DNA of 64,000 nt. Source: Sphaerochaeta sp. Phil3. Lineage in GTDB: Bacteria > Spirochaetota > Spirochaetia > Sphaerochaetales > Sphaerochaetaceae. Below the pieces are notes generated by a model. That model ran no database searches, was not told where the DNA came from, and saw only the letters and a program-made list of their open reading frames with translations. Each line of letters begins with the position of its first letter. Within the stretch, counting starts at the first letter, position 1. This document shows positions 18,105-26,539 of the stretch, piece by piece. The DNA lies in NCBI GenBank assembly GCA_001940825.1, contig MSGT01000036.1, positions 1 through 64,000 on the forward strand, given 5' to 3'. The translations under genes and the position numbers were made by a program.

Positions 18105-19523
18105 ATGACGGCGAAAACGGCGACAAACATGGTAGCGAAAACGGAACCAAACGACCTTCTACACGGCCCTCTCATTGGAAAAGTCTTTGCATTCGTAATC
18201 CCGCTTATGATTACGAACCTGCTTCAGACCTTCTACTCGGCGGCAGACATGATAGTGGTAGGTCTTTCAAACGTAAGCGGTGCAATTGGTGCAATTGGCA
18301 CGACAAGTGCAATGATTGCGCTCATAGTGAACGTCTTCTCAGGTTTTGCTGTAGGCTCAAGCGTCGTCGTGGCAAGGTACATAGGCGAAGGGAACAAGGA
18401 GAAGACCCAGTCCGCCGTGCACACTGCACTTCTTACAGGCCTTGTGTCAGGACTGTTCTGCATGTTGCTTGGACTTGTAATAAGCAGACCTGTCCTTGCT
18501 CTACTTGGCGACGAGGGACACATCCTAGATCTTGCAACCCTCTATACCAAGATATACTTCGCAGGTGTGCCGTTTCTGGCTCTCACAAACTTCCTGATTT
18601 CGATCTTCAGGGCAAAGGGCGACACGAAAACCCCTTTGTACGTCCTTTCCTCCACAGGAATACTCAATGTGGGGCTGAACCTCCTGTTCGTTCTTTCATT
18701 TGGAATGTCCGTTGAGGGAGTTGCAATAGCAACCGCAATCTCCAACCTTGCATCCGCAGCCATCCTGCTCTACATACTCAGCCGAGACGACAGCTGGTGT
18801 CGTTTCAGCTTCAAAAAGCTTGCGTTCGACAGAAGAACGCTCAAGGACATAATCTACAACGGGCTTCCCGCAGGCGTCCAGGGTGCACTCTTCTCCCTTT
18901 CCAATATGATAATCCAAAGCAGCATCATTGGCCTGAATAATGCAATATGCCCCGGCGGATCGGACATCATTGACGGCAATGCCGCAGGAGCCAGCATAGA
19001 AAGCTTCGCATACACCGCAACGAACTCCGTATGTCAGGCATCCATCACATTCACAAGCCAGCACTATGGAGCAAGAAAATACAAACGAATCGGCAAGGTA
19101 ATGGCCTCGTGCTACCTCGTCACGTTCATAATCGCAGAGATCGTGTCGCTTTCCATCCTCATATTCAGGGTTCCGCTCATCCACTGCTACATCACAGCAC
19201 CGCTTGCAGTCCAGACCGCTGAGACAAGACTCTACAACATGATGATTCCATACTGCACGCTGGCCTTCATGGAGGTTGGTTCCGGCACGCTCAGGGGTCT
19301 GAACAAATCCATGCTTTCCACCACGGTCTCGCTTGTTGGCTCATGCCTCCTTCGAATCGTATGGATAGCCACGGCCTTCAAGGCCAATCCCACGCTTGAG
19401 GTCGTCTACCTCTCGTACCCAATCTCCTGGACGGTGACCGCCCTATGCCACCTTGTCCTGTCACTACGCACAAGAAGGCACTACATCAAGGAGGCCCAAC
19501 TTGCAGGAATCACAGAAGACTGA
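18105..19523 (+). CDS. MATE family efflux protein
   Basis: 472 aa, about twelve membrane segments in two MatE halves; begins PLIGKVFAFVIPLMITNLLQTFYSAADMIVVG, typical of the DinF/NorM-like branch common in anaerobes. GGAGG lies about 10 bases before the ATG. Its last 23 bases overlap the next MATE gene, so the two are cotranslated. Substrate not deducible. Confidence 0.9.
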   Translation: MTAKTATNMVAKTEPNDLLHGPLIGKVFAFVIPLMITNLLQTFYSAADMIVVGLSNVSGAIGAIGTTSAMIALIVNVFSGFAVGSSVVVARYIGEGNKEKTQSAVHTALLTGLVSGLFCMLLGLVISRPVLALLGDEGHILDLATLYTKIYFAGVPFLALTNFLISIFRAKGDTKTPLYVLSSTGILNVGLNLLFVLSFGMSVEGVAIATAISNLASAAILLYILSRDDSWCRFSFKKLAFDRRTLKDIIYNGLPAGVQGALFSLSNMIIQSSIIGLNNAICPGGSDIIDGNAAGASIESFAYTATNSVCQASITFTSQHYGARKYKRIGKVMASCYLVTFIIAEIVSLSILIFRVPLIHCYITAPLAVQTAETRLYNMMIPYCTLAFMEVGSGTLRGLNKSMLSTTVSLVGSCLLRIVWIATAFKANPTLEVVYLSYPISWTVTALCHLVLSLRTRRHYIKEAQLAGITED

Positions 19524-21033
19524 TATCTCAAAAGAGACCAATGTCTCAACAAAGGCCGATATCATTGAAAAAACCGCTCATGATGAAACTTTAGGACATG
19601 GTTCGTTGGAAAAACCAGAGCAAGGCCAATCGCAAGCCTCATCCCAAGGCCCTTCTCAGGACCTGAACGACCAGCTGGTCAACGGAAGCATAACGAAGCA
19701 ACTCTTCAGGCTAGCCCTTCCCACCATGGGTGGCTATATGTTCCAGTCGTTGTACGACATGGTTGACCTCTTCTGGATTGGCTACATATCGCCAAACGCC
19801 GTTGCATCCATGACGATAATCTCCACCATGCTGTGGTTGGTCAGCGTATTCAACGAAATAGTTGGAACCTCAAGCGTCTCCCTCATAAGCCAATACCACG
19901 GAAGCGGAGACAGGGAGCGCACCCGCATTGCATCCGAGCGAACATTGGCGTTCAAGTTCATCTGGGCTCTGGCAGGTTCCCTTTTCATGGCTTTGCTGCT
20001 ACGTCCAATAGTGCATTTCTTCTCGACCGATTCACTTGTAATAGAGCTTGCATTGGACTACGGCTACATAAGAGTGTTCTTCATCCCAATCTTCTTCTCC
20101 TCATACAGTGTGAACACGATATTCCGCTGTACCGGAGATGCAAAGACCCCAATGAAGCTGCTTACGGCATCTGCCATTCTGAACATAATACTCGATCCAA
20201 TACTCATGTTCGATGACATCCCTTTCCTCACTTCCTTGACTGGCATACATGGCCTTGGCCTTGGCATGGCGGGAGCTGCATGGGCCACCGCCATAGGTCA
20301 GACATTTGCATTCCTTGCGGGCTTTGCTCTTTTGCTTAGGGGCACGTCAGAGGTCAAACTCTCCGTGAAAAACCTGCTCAAACCACACAAGGAAGTTGAC
20401 CACAAGCTCATGACGATTGGCCTTCCAAGCGGAGTGAATCTGCTTCTCAGAAACATCTTCAACATCATACTGATGAAGATCATCTCGACCTACGGCACCG
20501 CTGCGGTTGCAATCCTTGGGGTTGGAACCAGACTGCAGGGGTTCTGCATGATGCCTCAGACGGGCTTCAGCATGGGAAGCGGAATAATCTTAGGACACGC
20601 ACTTGGTGCGAACAAGCCCAAAAGGGCCAAGGAATGCGTGAAGAGGGCGAACCTTCTATGCGCTGCAGTAAGCGCCATACCTGCACTTGCATTCTTCATT
20701 TGTCCTTCTTTTCTAATGAGTCTGTTCCTTGGAGGAGCTGCACCAGGGCCCGATGGCGTTGTACTAATGTATGTATTCGGAGCCAACGTCATCATTCTGG
20801 CGTTCATGGTGGGATACCATGCCGCTTTCAGTGGAAGCGGACTGAACCGCCCAACAATGTACGCCTCTCTCATCTCGCAGTATTGCTTCCAGCTTCCATA
20901 CGCATTTGTCGTCTACCTGCTGAAACTGCCCGTAACTGTCCTATGGTTCGCCTATATGCTTGGAGACATCGTATGCCTTTGGCTCCTGCACCTCTACTAC
21001 AAACAGGACAAATGGCTTGGCAACAGAGTTTAG
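19501..21033 (+). CDS. MATE family efflux protein, TTG start inside the previous gene
   Basis: 510 aa from TTG at 19501, chosen because AAGGAGG lies 6 bases before it; the ATG at 19453 is deep inside the upstream gene and lacks a ribosome site, and no other Met occurs before the first membrane segment. A polar N-terminal extension of about 55 residues, rich in Ser, Gln and Lys, precedes the usual start (LFRLALPTMGGYMFQSLYDMVD). About twelve membrane segments follow. Confidence 0.88.
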   Translation: MQESQKTDISKETNVSTKADIIEKTAHDETLGHGSLEKPEQGQSQASSQGPSQDLNDQLVNGSITKQLFRLALPTMGGYMFQSLYDMVDLFWIGYISPNAVASMTIISTMLWLVSVFNEIVGTSSVSLISQYHGSGDRERTRIASERTLAFKFIWALAGSLFMALLLRPIVHFFSTDSLVIELALDYGYIRVFFIPIFFSSYSVNTIFRCTGDAKTPMKLLTASAILNIILDPILMFDDIPFLTSLTGIHGLGLGMAGAAWATAIGQTFAFLAGFALLLRGTSEVKLSVKNLLKPHKEVDHKLMTIGLPSGVNLLLRNIFNIILMKIISTYGTAAVAILGVGTRLQGFCMMPQTGFSMGSGIILGHALGANKPKRAKECVKRANLLCAAVSAIPALAFFICPSFLMSLFLGGAAPGPDGVVLMYVFGANVIILAFMVGYHAAFSGSGLNRPTMYASLISQYCFQLPYAFVVYLLKLPVTVLWFAYMLGDIVCLWLLHLYYKQDKWLGNRV

Positions 21034-21110
21034 GCAAAAGTTCCTCGAAAACTAAGCCGTCGAAGGCAATCAAAGGTTGACGCTCCATGCAGAATGGAAG
21101 TTAAAAGGAG

Positions 21111-21143
21111 ACCTGTTGCAGCGAATAGCTGACTGCAACAGGT
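21111..21143. terminator. Hairpin between convergent genes
   Basis: Perfect 11-bp stem ACCTGTTGCAG / CTGCAACAGGT with an 11-base loop, between the MATE stop and the convergent BspA-like gene. Read on the minus strand it is followed shortly by TTTT. Probably a bidirectional terminator, but no long T run is present. Confidence 0.5.
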
Positions 21144-21203
21144 TCCATTGGGATTCCTTATAGCGGATTTTGCCTATGTTCTTGGACTCTAAGCCGTTCT
21201 ATC

Positions 21204-22644
21204 CTATTCCATAGCCATGATGTTGGATTCTGCGAATGGCTCAAAGTCCGTATCGCTTTTGAGCGCAGATTTGTACAGGTCAAGAGCTTCGCTTGGCACA
21301 TATGCCTTGATGTTCTTGTATTTTTCTGCTGGTGCTGGAATGTTTATTGTGGGAGGGTTGCTGTCTTCTGGTCCTTCATATTCGCCCGTCGTTGCATTGT
21401 AGGAAATTTTATAGGGATCGATGTTCTTGAGGTACGCCGGAGGCGTGGTTCCTTTGAATACAACGGAGGTCAATCCGCCTTCAAATATCAAGGAGCCTCT
21501 GTACAACCTCTTCAATGATGCCGGAATCTCCAAAGTCTCATTGTGGAATCCCAGAACGAATGCATCCTGGTAGAGGGCTTCCAATCCATCGTTGAGGATG
21601 ACGGTGTTTCGTGTCGTAGAACTATGCACATCAATATGCAAATAGAATGCAAATGGGCCTATGACCTTAACTTCCTTTGGAATCACAAGCCTATTGTCAT
21701 CGAATACAAGTTTGCAGTTCTCGAATGCCCATGCTCCAATCCTTGTTAGCCCATCATGCAAGACGACCTTCTCAAGGTAGGACTGGCCAAAACACCAATC
21801 TGGAATCTCTTTGATTGAATTTGGTATTCTGACTTCTTTAACGGTGGAACCCCAGAAAGCACTTGGTGCCAGTTCTTTGATTCCCTCGCCAAGCGACAAT
21901 TCAAGAAGCGCAGCATCAACAGGAATATCATCTACCCAGTCTCCCAATGCCTGTTGGACAATCCATCTTCCAACATATTCAACGCTTCCAGGGATGCTGA
22001 GCTTTGACAGGTTCTTGGCACCCATGAACGCCGCATTTCCAATGACCTTCAATCCTTCTGGCAGAATCATCTCGGTTATCGAAGAGTTCTGAAAAGCCCG
22101 CTCGCCTATGTTCTTTAAGTTCTTTGGTAGAAGTATGTGTGAAAAAGAGGCTCCAAGGAAAGCACGATTAGGAATCTCTTCGTTGTCTACATTGGAGATG
22201 TCCAAAGTTTTTAATGTTACCATTTCCCTAAGGGTTTTGAAATCGGCCTCGTTCAAAGTCCCCTTTATCTCCAAGGTAGTTGCAGACTCCAGATCGTTTT
22301 CTTCAAGAAGAGCTTCAAGGGATTTGCCGCCGCCTACCCAAATAAGCACCACCTTCTCAAGTTCCTTTCCGCAGACGGAACATGAAAAGACCTTTTCTCC
22401 ATCTTCGCTGATCGAAGGTTCCTTGGTGACTACTCCGGAATCCTTCGAGTGTTCGGCTTTGTCCTTGACCACGTCCGTGTGTTCGCAGGTCGCCTTGTGC
22501 CAATGGTAGGTGTCGTCTACCGACCAAGACGATTCAAAAGAATGTTCATGTGAGGGGGGGGGTAGACGGGTCGTTCTTGCAGGAAACTGCAAGGCATAGG
22601 ACTGCCAGCAGAGCCAGCAGCAGGGTTGTAGTTCCTTTCTTCAT
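21204..22644 (-). CDS. BspA-like leucine-rich-repeat lipoprotein, frameshifted at a C9 tract
   Basis: The true start is an ATG at 22644 with AAAGGAGAG upstream. It encodes a lipoprotein signal peptide (MKKGTTTLLLALLAVLCLAV then SC, lipobox Cys22). With nine C at 22562-22554 this frame stops three codons later. The long body lies in the other frame; eight C would join them into a 479-residue protein. The body has a Cys-x-x-Cys region (SCSVCGKEL) and then BspA-type repeats of about 23 residues (ITEMILPEGLKVIGNAAF, KEVRIPNSIKEIPDWCFG). BspA proteins are surface adhesins. As sequenced it is OFF. Confidence 0.85.
22554..22562 (-). repeat. Homopolymeric C9 tract (G9 on plus strand)
   Basis: Nine C in the coding strand, just after the lipidated Cys of the BspA-like gene, at codon 28. 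Length 8 or 11 restores the frame. Such tracts vary by slipped-strand mispairing. Confidence 0.85.
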
Positions 22645-22880
22645 AACAGTGTTCTCTCCTTTTACGTTTAGTAAAAAACATAGATACACTGTTAACAAAT
22701 AGTATGAAAAAAGGTTACATGTCTTCTAGAATCTTTGAGGCGAGAAATCCCCAAAATACGTTTCAGCCATGGATTGGAGGGTTTAATGGCCCGTTTGTTT
22801 TGGATTGATTTTTCTTGTTTTAGTTAAATTACAGAAGTTTTTGCAAAACGGCCTTCATGGTTCCTGGCCTTGTCGTTCTA

Positions 22881-23690
22881 CTACACAGGCCAGCAGGCCT
22901 CTGCGACGTTATCCAAAGCCAAAGAATCCGCAGGTGCCCAATCCAAGGTATACAGCTCTTCCGGGCCAATCCACTTGGCTCCCAAATGCTCGCTCAAACG
23001 AGGCTCCTTGCCACTGTCCAAAGTACAAAGGAATATCTTCATCGTCATGTGGAAGTGCTCGTACTGGTATGACACCTCAGTGACAAGGCGCTCAACCGCA
23101 ACGGCAACGTCCAATTCCTCTGAAACCTCACGCACAACAGCATGCTCAGGGGTCTCCCCTTGCTCTATCTTACCACCTGGAAACTCCCATTGGTAAGGAA
23201 TCTCTGGCTTTTTGGAACTACATTGGGCTGCGAAAAGCTTGCCATCTCTCATGATTGCAGCTCCAACGACATCCAAATGCCGCATGACTACAGACTGCAC
23301 GATTGGCATCAAGGAGCGCCTGTTGCGGGCGCTGACTACGGCTGCTATGACGAACGCCAAAGCCATCGCCCCAAGACCACACAGGGCCTTCTGTACTTCG
23401 TTAAGAGGCACAGGCAACAAACCTGAAGCAAGATACCCCAAAGGAAACAGCATCAAAGGCAGTGCGAACACAAGGACCGTGCTTAATATGGTCTTACCTG
23501 GAGGAAGGAGCAACGAAACCCGGTCTCCAACCTTCAAGACAAGGTTGTTGTCATTACGGGCAGGATACTGCGTCTGGGTTTTGTTGTTGCAGAACATCTG
23601 GGCATGGCATGCGTTACAGGCTGTGCTTTCGCAGCCGACAAGTACGGTTCCATCTTCGTTCAAGGCCTTTACAACCGCTTCGCTGATCAT
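22881..23690 (-). CDS. RseC/MucC-NUDIX hydrolase fusion
   Basis: 269 aa in one frame. Residues 1-130 match the RseC/MucC (SoxR-reducing) family: N-terminal cysteines CESTACNACHAQMFC, then two membrane segments (about 68-88 and 100-120). Residues about 135-265 are a NUDIX domain with the box GGKIEQGETPEHAVVREVSEEL, like MutT 8-oxo-dGTP hydrolases; EFPGG and the C-terminal WI(G)PEEL also fit MutT. The link would couple redox sensing or electron transfer to nucleotide clean-up at the membrane. No stop or ribosome site separates the two halves. Starts 4 bases downstream of the phosphoesterase stop. Confidence 0.8.
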   Translation of the reverse strand: MISEAVVKALNEDGTVLVGCESTACNACHAQMFCNNKTQTQYPARNDNNLVLKVGDRVSLLLPPGKTILSTVLVFALPLMLFPLGYLASGLLPVPLNEVQKALCGLGAMALAFVIAAVVSARNRRSLMPIVQSVVMRHLDVVGAAIMRDGKLFAAQCSSKKPEIPYQWEFPGGKIEQGETPEHAVVREVSEELDVAVAVERLVTEVSYQYEHFHMTMKIFLCTLDSGKEPRLSEHLGAKWIGPEELYTLDWAPADSLALDNVAEACWPV

Positions 23691-23694
23691 TTGC

Positions 23695-24516
23695 TCAATC
23701 CTTTCCTTCGTCCTTAGGAGGAGGCATCACTACGTCTACATCCAATCGTACAGGAGACACTTCAACAGCCATACCTGAAACATCGTCAAAAGTACAAACA
23801 ATGCCCTGCATTTGAGGCATACACCAAGATTCTTTGGATCTAACCAGCACTTGGGTCCTTATTCGCTTGATTTCGAATGAAGGATCAAATCCCCCTACGC
23901 TCATGGATGCGCCACATCTGCCAAGGTCCGTCACATAGGCAGTTCCCTTTGGCAGAATGCGTGAGTCAGAGGTGAGGACCTTGCAATGGGTCCCCACAAC
24001 GGCGCTTGCCTTGCCGTCAAGCATGAAACCCATCGCCATCTTCTCTGCAGTAGCAGAAGAGTGGAACATATAGAAAACAAAAGGAGTCTCCTCCCTTGCC
24101 TTGTCCACAATGGAATCGGCATTGAGGAAGGGGTTGTTCAAATGAGGTGAGTTGAAATTGCACATCCCAAGAGAGTTTATTATGCAGACCTTTCTGTCTC
24201 CAACGGAGATGTACCGCACACCTCGACCAGGAACGCTTTCTGGGTAGTTTGAGGGTCTGAGGATTCTATCCCTTTTTGCAATGCCCTCCACCATGTCTAT
24301 CTTATAGAAGGCCTTTTCTCCAAGGGTGAGCACGTCTATGCCCATGTGCTGCAAGGTGAGAGCGTTCTGGAACCCAAGGCCAAAACCGCCCGTCGCCCCT
24401 TCTCCATTGGCAACCACAAGGTCTATGCCGTTCTCCTTGCGGTAGTCTCGAAGGGCGTTCTTTATGACGCCAATGCCGCACCTACCTACGATTTCACCCA
24501 AAAACAGAACTCTCAT
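23695..24516 (-). CDS. TIGR00282 family metallophosphoesterase (YmdB-like)
   Basis: 273 aa. Starts MRVLFLGEIVGRCG and includes NGEGATGG, FHSSATAEKMAMG and VVGTHCKV, the metal and active-site motifs of the YmdB family of cyclic-nucleotide or phosphodiester phosphoesterases. Some ligand positions differ from the family (LGEIVG rather than GDIVG; LGEKAFYK rather than GNHVWDK), so activity may differ. The ATG at 24516 is the family start and has no Shine-Dalgarno; a promoter with its -10 seven bases before it predicts a leaderless message. Confidence 0.85.
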   Translation of the reverse strand: MRVLFLGEIVGRCGIGVIKNALRDYRKENGIDLVVANGEGATGGFGLGFQNALTLQHMGIDVLTLGEKAFYKIDMVEGIAKRDRILRPSNYPESVPGRGVRYISVGDRKVCIINSLGMCNFNSPHLNNPFLNADSIVDKAREETPFVFYMFHSSATAEKMAMGFMLDGKASAVVGTHCKVLTSDSRILPKGTAYVTDLGRCGASMSVGGFDPSFEIKRIRTQVLVRSKESWCMPQMQGIVCTFDDVSGMAVEVSPVRLDVDVVMPPPKDEGKD

Positions 24517-24581
24517 GTGTCCAATGGTACTTTTCTTTCCCCTACTTTGCAACACACCCCTTTAGGTGTATCATTCGACTA
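24516..24581. promoter_or_regulatory. Divergent promoters sharing one palindromic -35, both leaderless
   Basis: TTGCAA at 24547-24552 is its own reverse complement. Rightward it is followed by 16 bases, TATCAT (24569-24574), six bases and the lptC ATG at 24581. Leftward it is followed by 17 bases, TACCAT (24529-24524), seven bases and the phosphoesterase ATG at 24516. Neither gene has a Shine-Dalgarno sequence. Confidence 0.6.
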
Positions 24582-25123
24582 TGGCCCAAAGGAAACTGGC
24601 ACGCTTATTGCTTATGTGTCTACTCTCTGCAACCCTACTTGCACAGTTCACATCCTGTGCCAAAGGCGAAGCACAGGAGATTCCGTTGGGAGAACAGGAT
24701 CTTCCAGATATGGTGCTGTACAATGCACAATACACATTGGGACGGCCAAATGAGGGAGCTCTGTTGATGACAGCCAAGACAATGACAGTCTACAAAGGCG
24801 CAAAGGGAACCGTGCTGGAGGATGTGCGTTTCAAGCAAAACGGTGAAGACGGCATAGAGGGGTCGTGTGAGACTGCAACGATAGATGAGAATGGCGAGAA
24901 AGCCACACTTACCGGAAACGTGGAGATACAAAGAAAAAGCGACGATCTTTTGATAACGGCCAAGGACATTGAGTGGGACAACGAAACCATGACTCTCGAT
25001 GCAAAGGGAGAGGTCGTTGTCGTATATGGAGACGGCACACGAGTGGTTGCACAAGGTTTCAGTGCGGTATTGGATGAAGACGACTTTGAGTTTGGACAAA
25101 TCGTAGAAGGGGTTGTCAAATGA
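24581..25123 (+). CDS. lptC: LPS export protein LptC-like lipoprotein
   Basis: 180 aa. N-terminal hydrophobic signal (LARLLLMCLLSATLLAQFTSC) with a possible lipobox, then one OstA-like beta-jellyroll domain (YNAQYTLG, LTGNVEIQRKSDDLLITAKDIEWD). LptC normally bridges the inner-membrane LptB2FG exporter to periplasmic LptA. The start at 24581 is preferred to a GTG at 24566 because it coincides with the predicted transcription start. Overlaps lptA by 4 bases. Assignment rests on fold pattern and on the lptA-lptB-rpoN context. Confidence 0.8.
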   Translation: MAQRKLARLLLMCLLSATLLAQFTSCAKGEAQEIPLGEQDLPDMVLYNAQYTLGRPNEGALLMTAKTMTVYKGAKGTVLEDVRFKQNGEDGIEGSCETATIDENGEKATLTGNVEIQRKSDDLLITAKDIEWDNETMTLDAKGEVVVVYGDGTRVVAQGFSAVLDEDDFEFGQIVEGVVK

Positions 25124-25761
25124 GAGAACGAAGAAAAACAATGCTCTATTTTCTAATGATATGCATGTTCTTCATGTGTACAACACCATTATACGCCTCT
25201 GATATCACCTTCTCCGGAGGCTACACGAAAGTAAGCATGCAGGAAGGCAACAAGTCCGTGAGTCTTTCAGGAGGAGCTTTGGTTTCAGCAAACGGGCTCT
25301 CCATCTCCGCCCAGGAGATAAAGCTCTATGGAACGGACTACCGCTATGTGGATTGCACTGGAAAGGTGGTTGCAGTCGATAGCGAAAGAGGGATAACCCT
25401 GCAGTGTCCAGGTCTTTTCTACGACAGGCAGACGGGCGAGATCGTATCTGACGGCTGGATCGAAGTGCAGGACGAGACCAACGATGCAACCCTTTCAGGC
25501 GCACGCTTCGAATACGACACGAACAGCACCCTCATAAAGGTCCAGATGATGGCAAGGGTCGTCAAGAACACGGACGACGGACCAATGATATGCAGAGCGG
25601 ACAGCATAGAATTCGACAACTCAAACCAAACGGTCAAGCTCAAAGGCAATGCGAATATAAGTTGGAACGGAAACGTCTACAAAGCTGCGGTGATAACCGT
25701 TGACCTAAGCGACTATGGAATAACCATGGAAGGTTCGATCTCAGGAGAAGTGAATGGATAA
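25120..25761 (+). CDS. lptA: LptA/OstA-like periplasmic LPS transport protein
   Basis: 213 aa. Signal peptide (about 1-26, ending LYAS), then an OstA-type series of short beta strands (YTKVSMQEGNKSVSLSGGALV, ISAQEIKLYG, VRLKGNANISWNG-like strands) as in LptA, which forms the periplasmic bridge for lipopolysaccharide. It overlaps lptC by ATGA and lptB by 8 bases, so all three are coupled. This implies an outer membrane that receives LPS-like glycolipid. Confidence 0.8.
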   Translation: MRERRKTMLYFLMICMFFMCTTPLYASDITFSGGYTKVSMQEGNKSVSLSGGALVSANGLSISAQEIKLYGTDYRYVDCTGKVVAVDSERGITLQCPGLFYDRQTGEIVSDGWIEVQDETNDATLSGARFEYDTNSTLIKVQMMARVVKNTDDGPMICRADSIEFDNSNQTVKLKGNANISWNGNVYKAAVITVDLSDYGITMEGSISGEVNG

Positions 25762-26479
25762 CACACTCAAGGTTGAACACCTAAAGAAGACATACGGCAA
25801 GAGGAATGTCGTAAAGGACATCTCGTTTGAAATGCAGGGAGGCCAGATCATTGGGCTGCTGGGCCCAAATGGAGCTGGCAAGACCACTACATTCTACATG
25901 ATAGTTGGGTTCATAACGAACAATGGAGGATCAATCTCCCTCAATGGCATTGATATCACAAACGAGCCCATGTACAAACGTGCACGTCTTGGAATCTCCT
26001 ACCTTCCGCAGGAACCTTCCATATTCAGGAAGCTGAGCGTTGAGGACAACATAAGGCTTGTCGTCGAGTCGCGGCCAAACACGGATCCAAAGAAAAGGGA
26101 TGCAATAGTCCAAGGGCTTCTCAGGTCATTTGGACTTACATATCTTGCAAAGCAGAAGGGATACACCCTCTCAGGAGGAGAACGAAGGAGAACGGAGATA
26201 GCTCGCTGCCTTGCAACGAGTCCTCGGTTTCTTCTTCTCGACGAGCCCTTTGCGGGCATAGACCCAAAGGCCGTCTACGAGATAAAGCAGATTGTACGCT
26301 CACTTGCCAAACTTGGGATAGGGATACTCCTTACAGACCACAATGTAAGGGATGCCCTTTCCATAACAACGTGCTCCCACATCATAAGCGATGGCTCAAT
26401 CCTCGTCTCCGGAGGCAAAAACGAGCTTCTAGCCAATGAAATAGCAAGGGACATCTACTTTGGAGAATCGTTCGAGTAG
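25754..26479 (+). CDS. lptB: LPS export ABC transporter ATP-binding protein
   Basis: 241 aa, family length. Walker A GPNGAGKTT (near residues 37-45), LptB-specific YLPQEPSIFRKL Q-loop, signature LSGGERRR, Walker B FLLLDEPFAGIDP, switch histidine TDHNVRD. It powers extraction of LPS from the inner membrane. The lptC-lptA-lptB-rpoN order is the widely conserved one. Confidence 0.95.
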   Translation: MDNTLKVEHLKKTYGKRNVVKDISFEMQGGQIIGLLGPNGAGKTTTFYMIVGFITNNGGSISLNGIDITNEPMYKRARLGISYLPQEPSIFRKLSVEDNIRLVVESRPNTDPKKRDAIVQGLLRSFGLTYLAKQKGYTLSGGERRRTEIARCLATSPRFLLLDEPFAGIDPKAVYEIKQIVRSLAKLGIGILLTDHNVRDALSITTCSHIISDGSILVSGGKNELLANEIARDIYFGESFE

Positions 26480-26539
26480 ACTTGGCAGAAAAGGGAACAA
26501 GAAACAAGAAAAAAAGGAACAGACCAAAAGAGGAACAGC

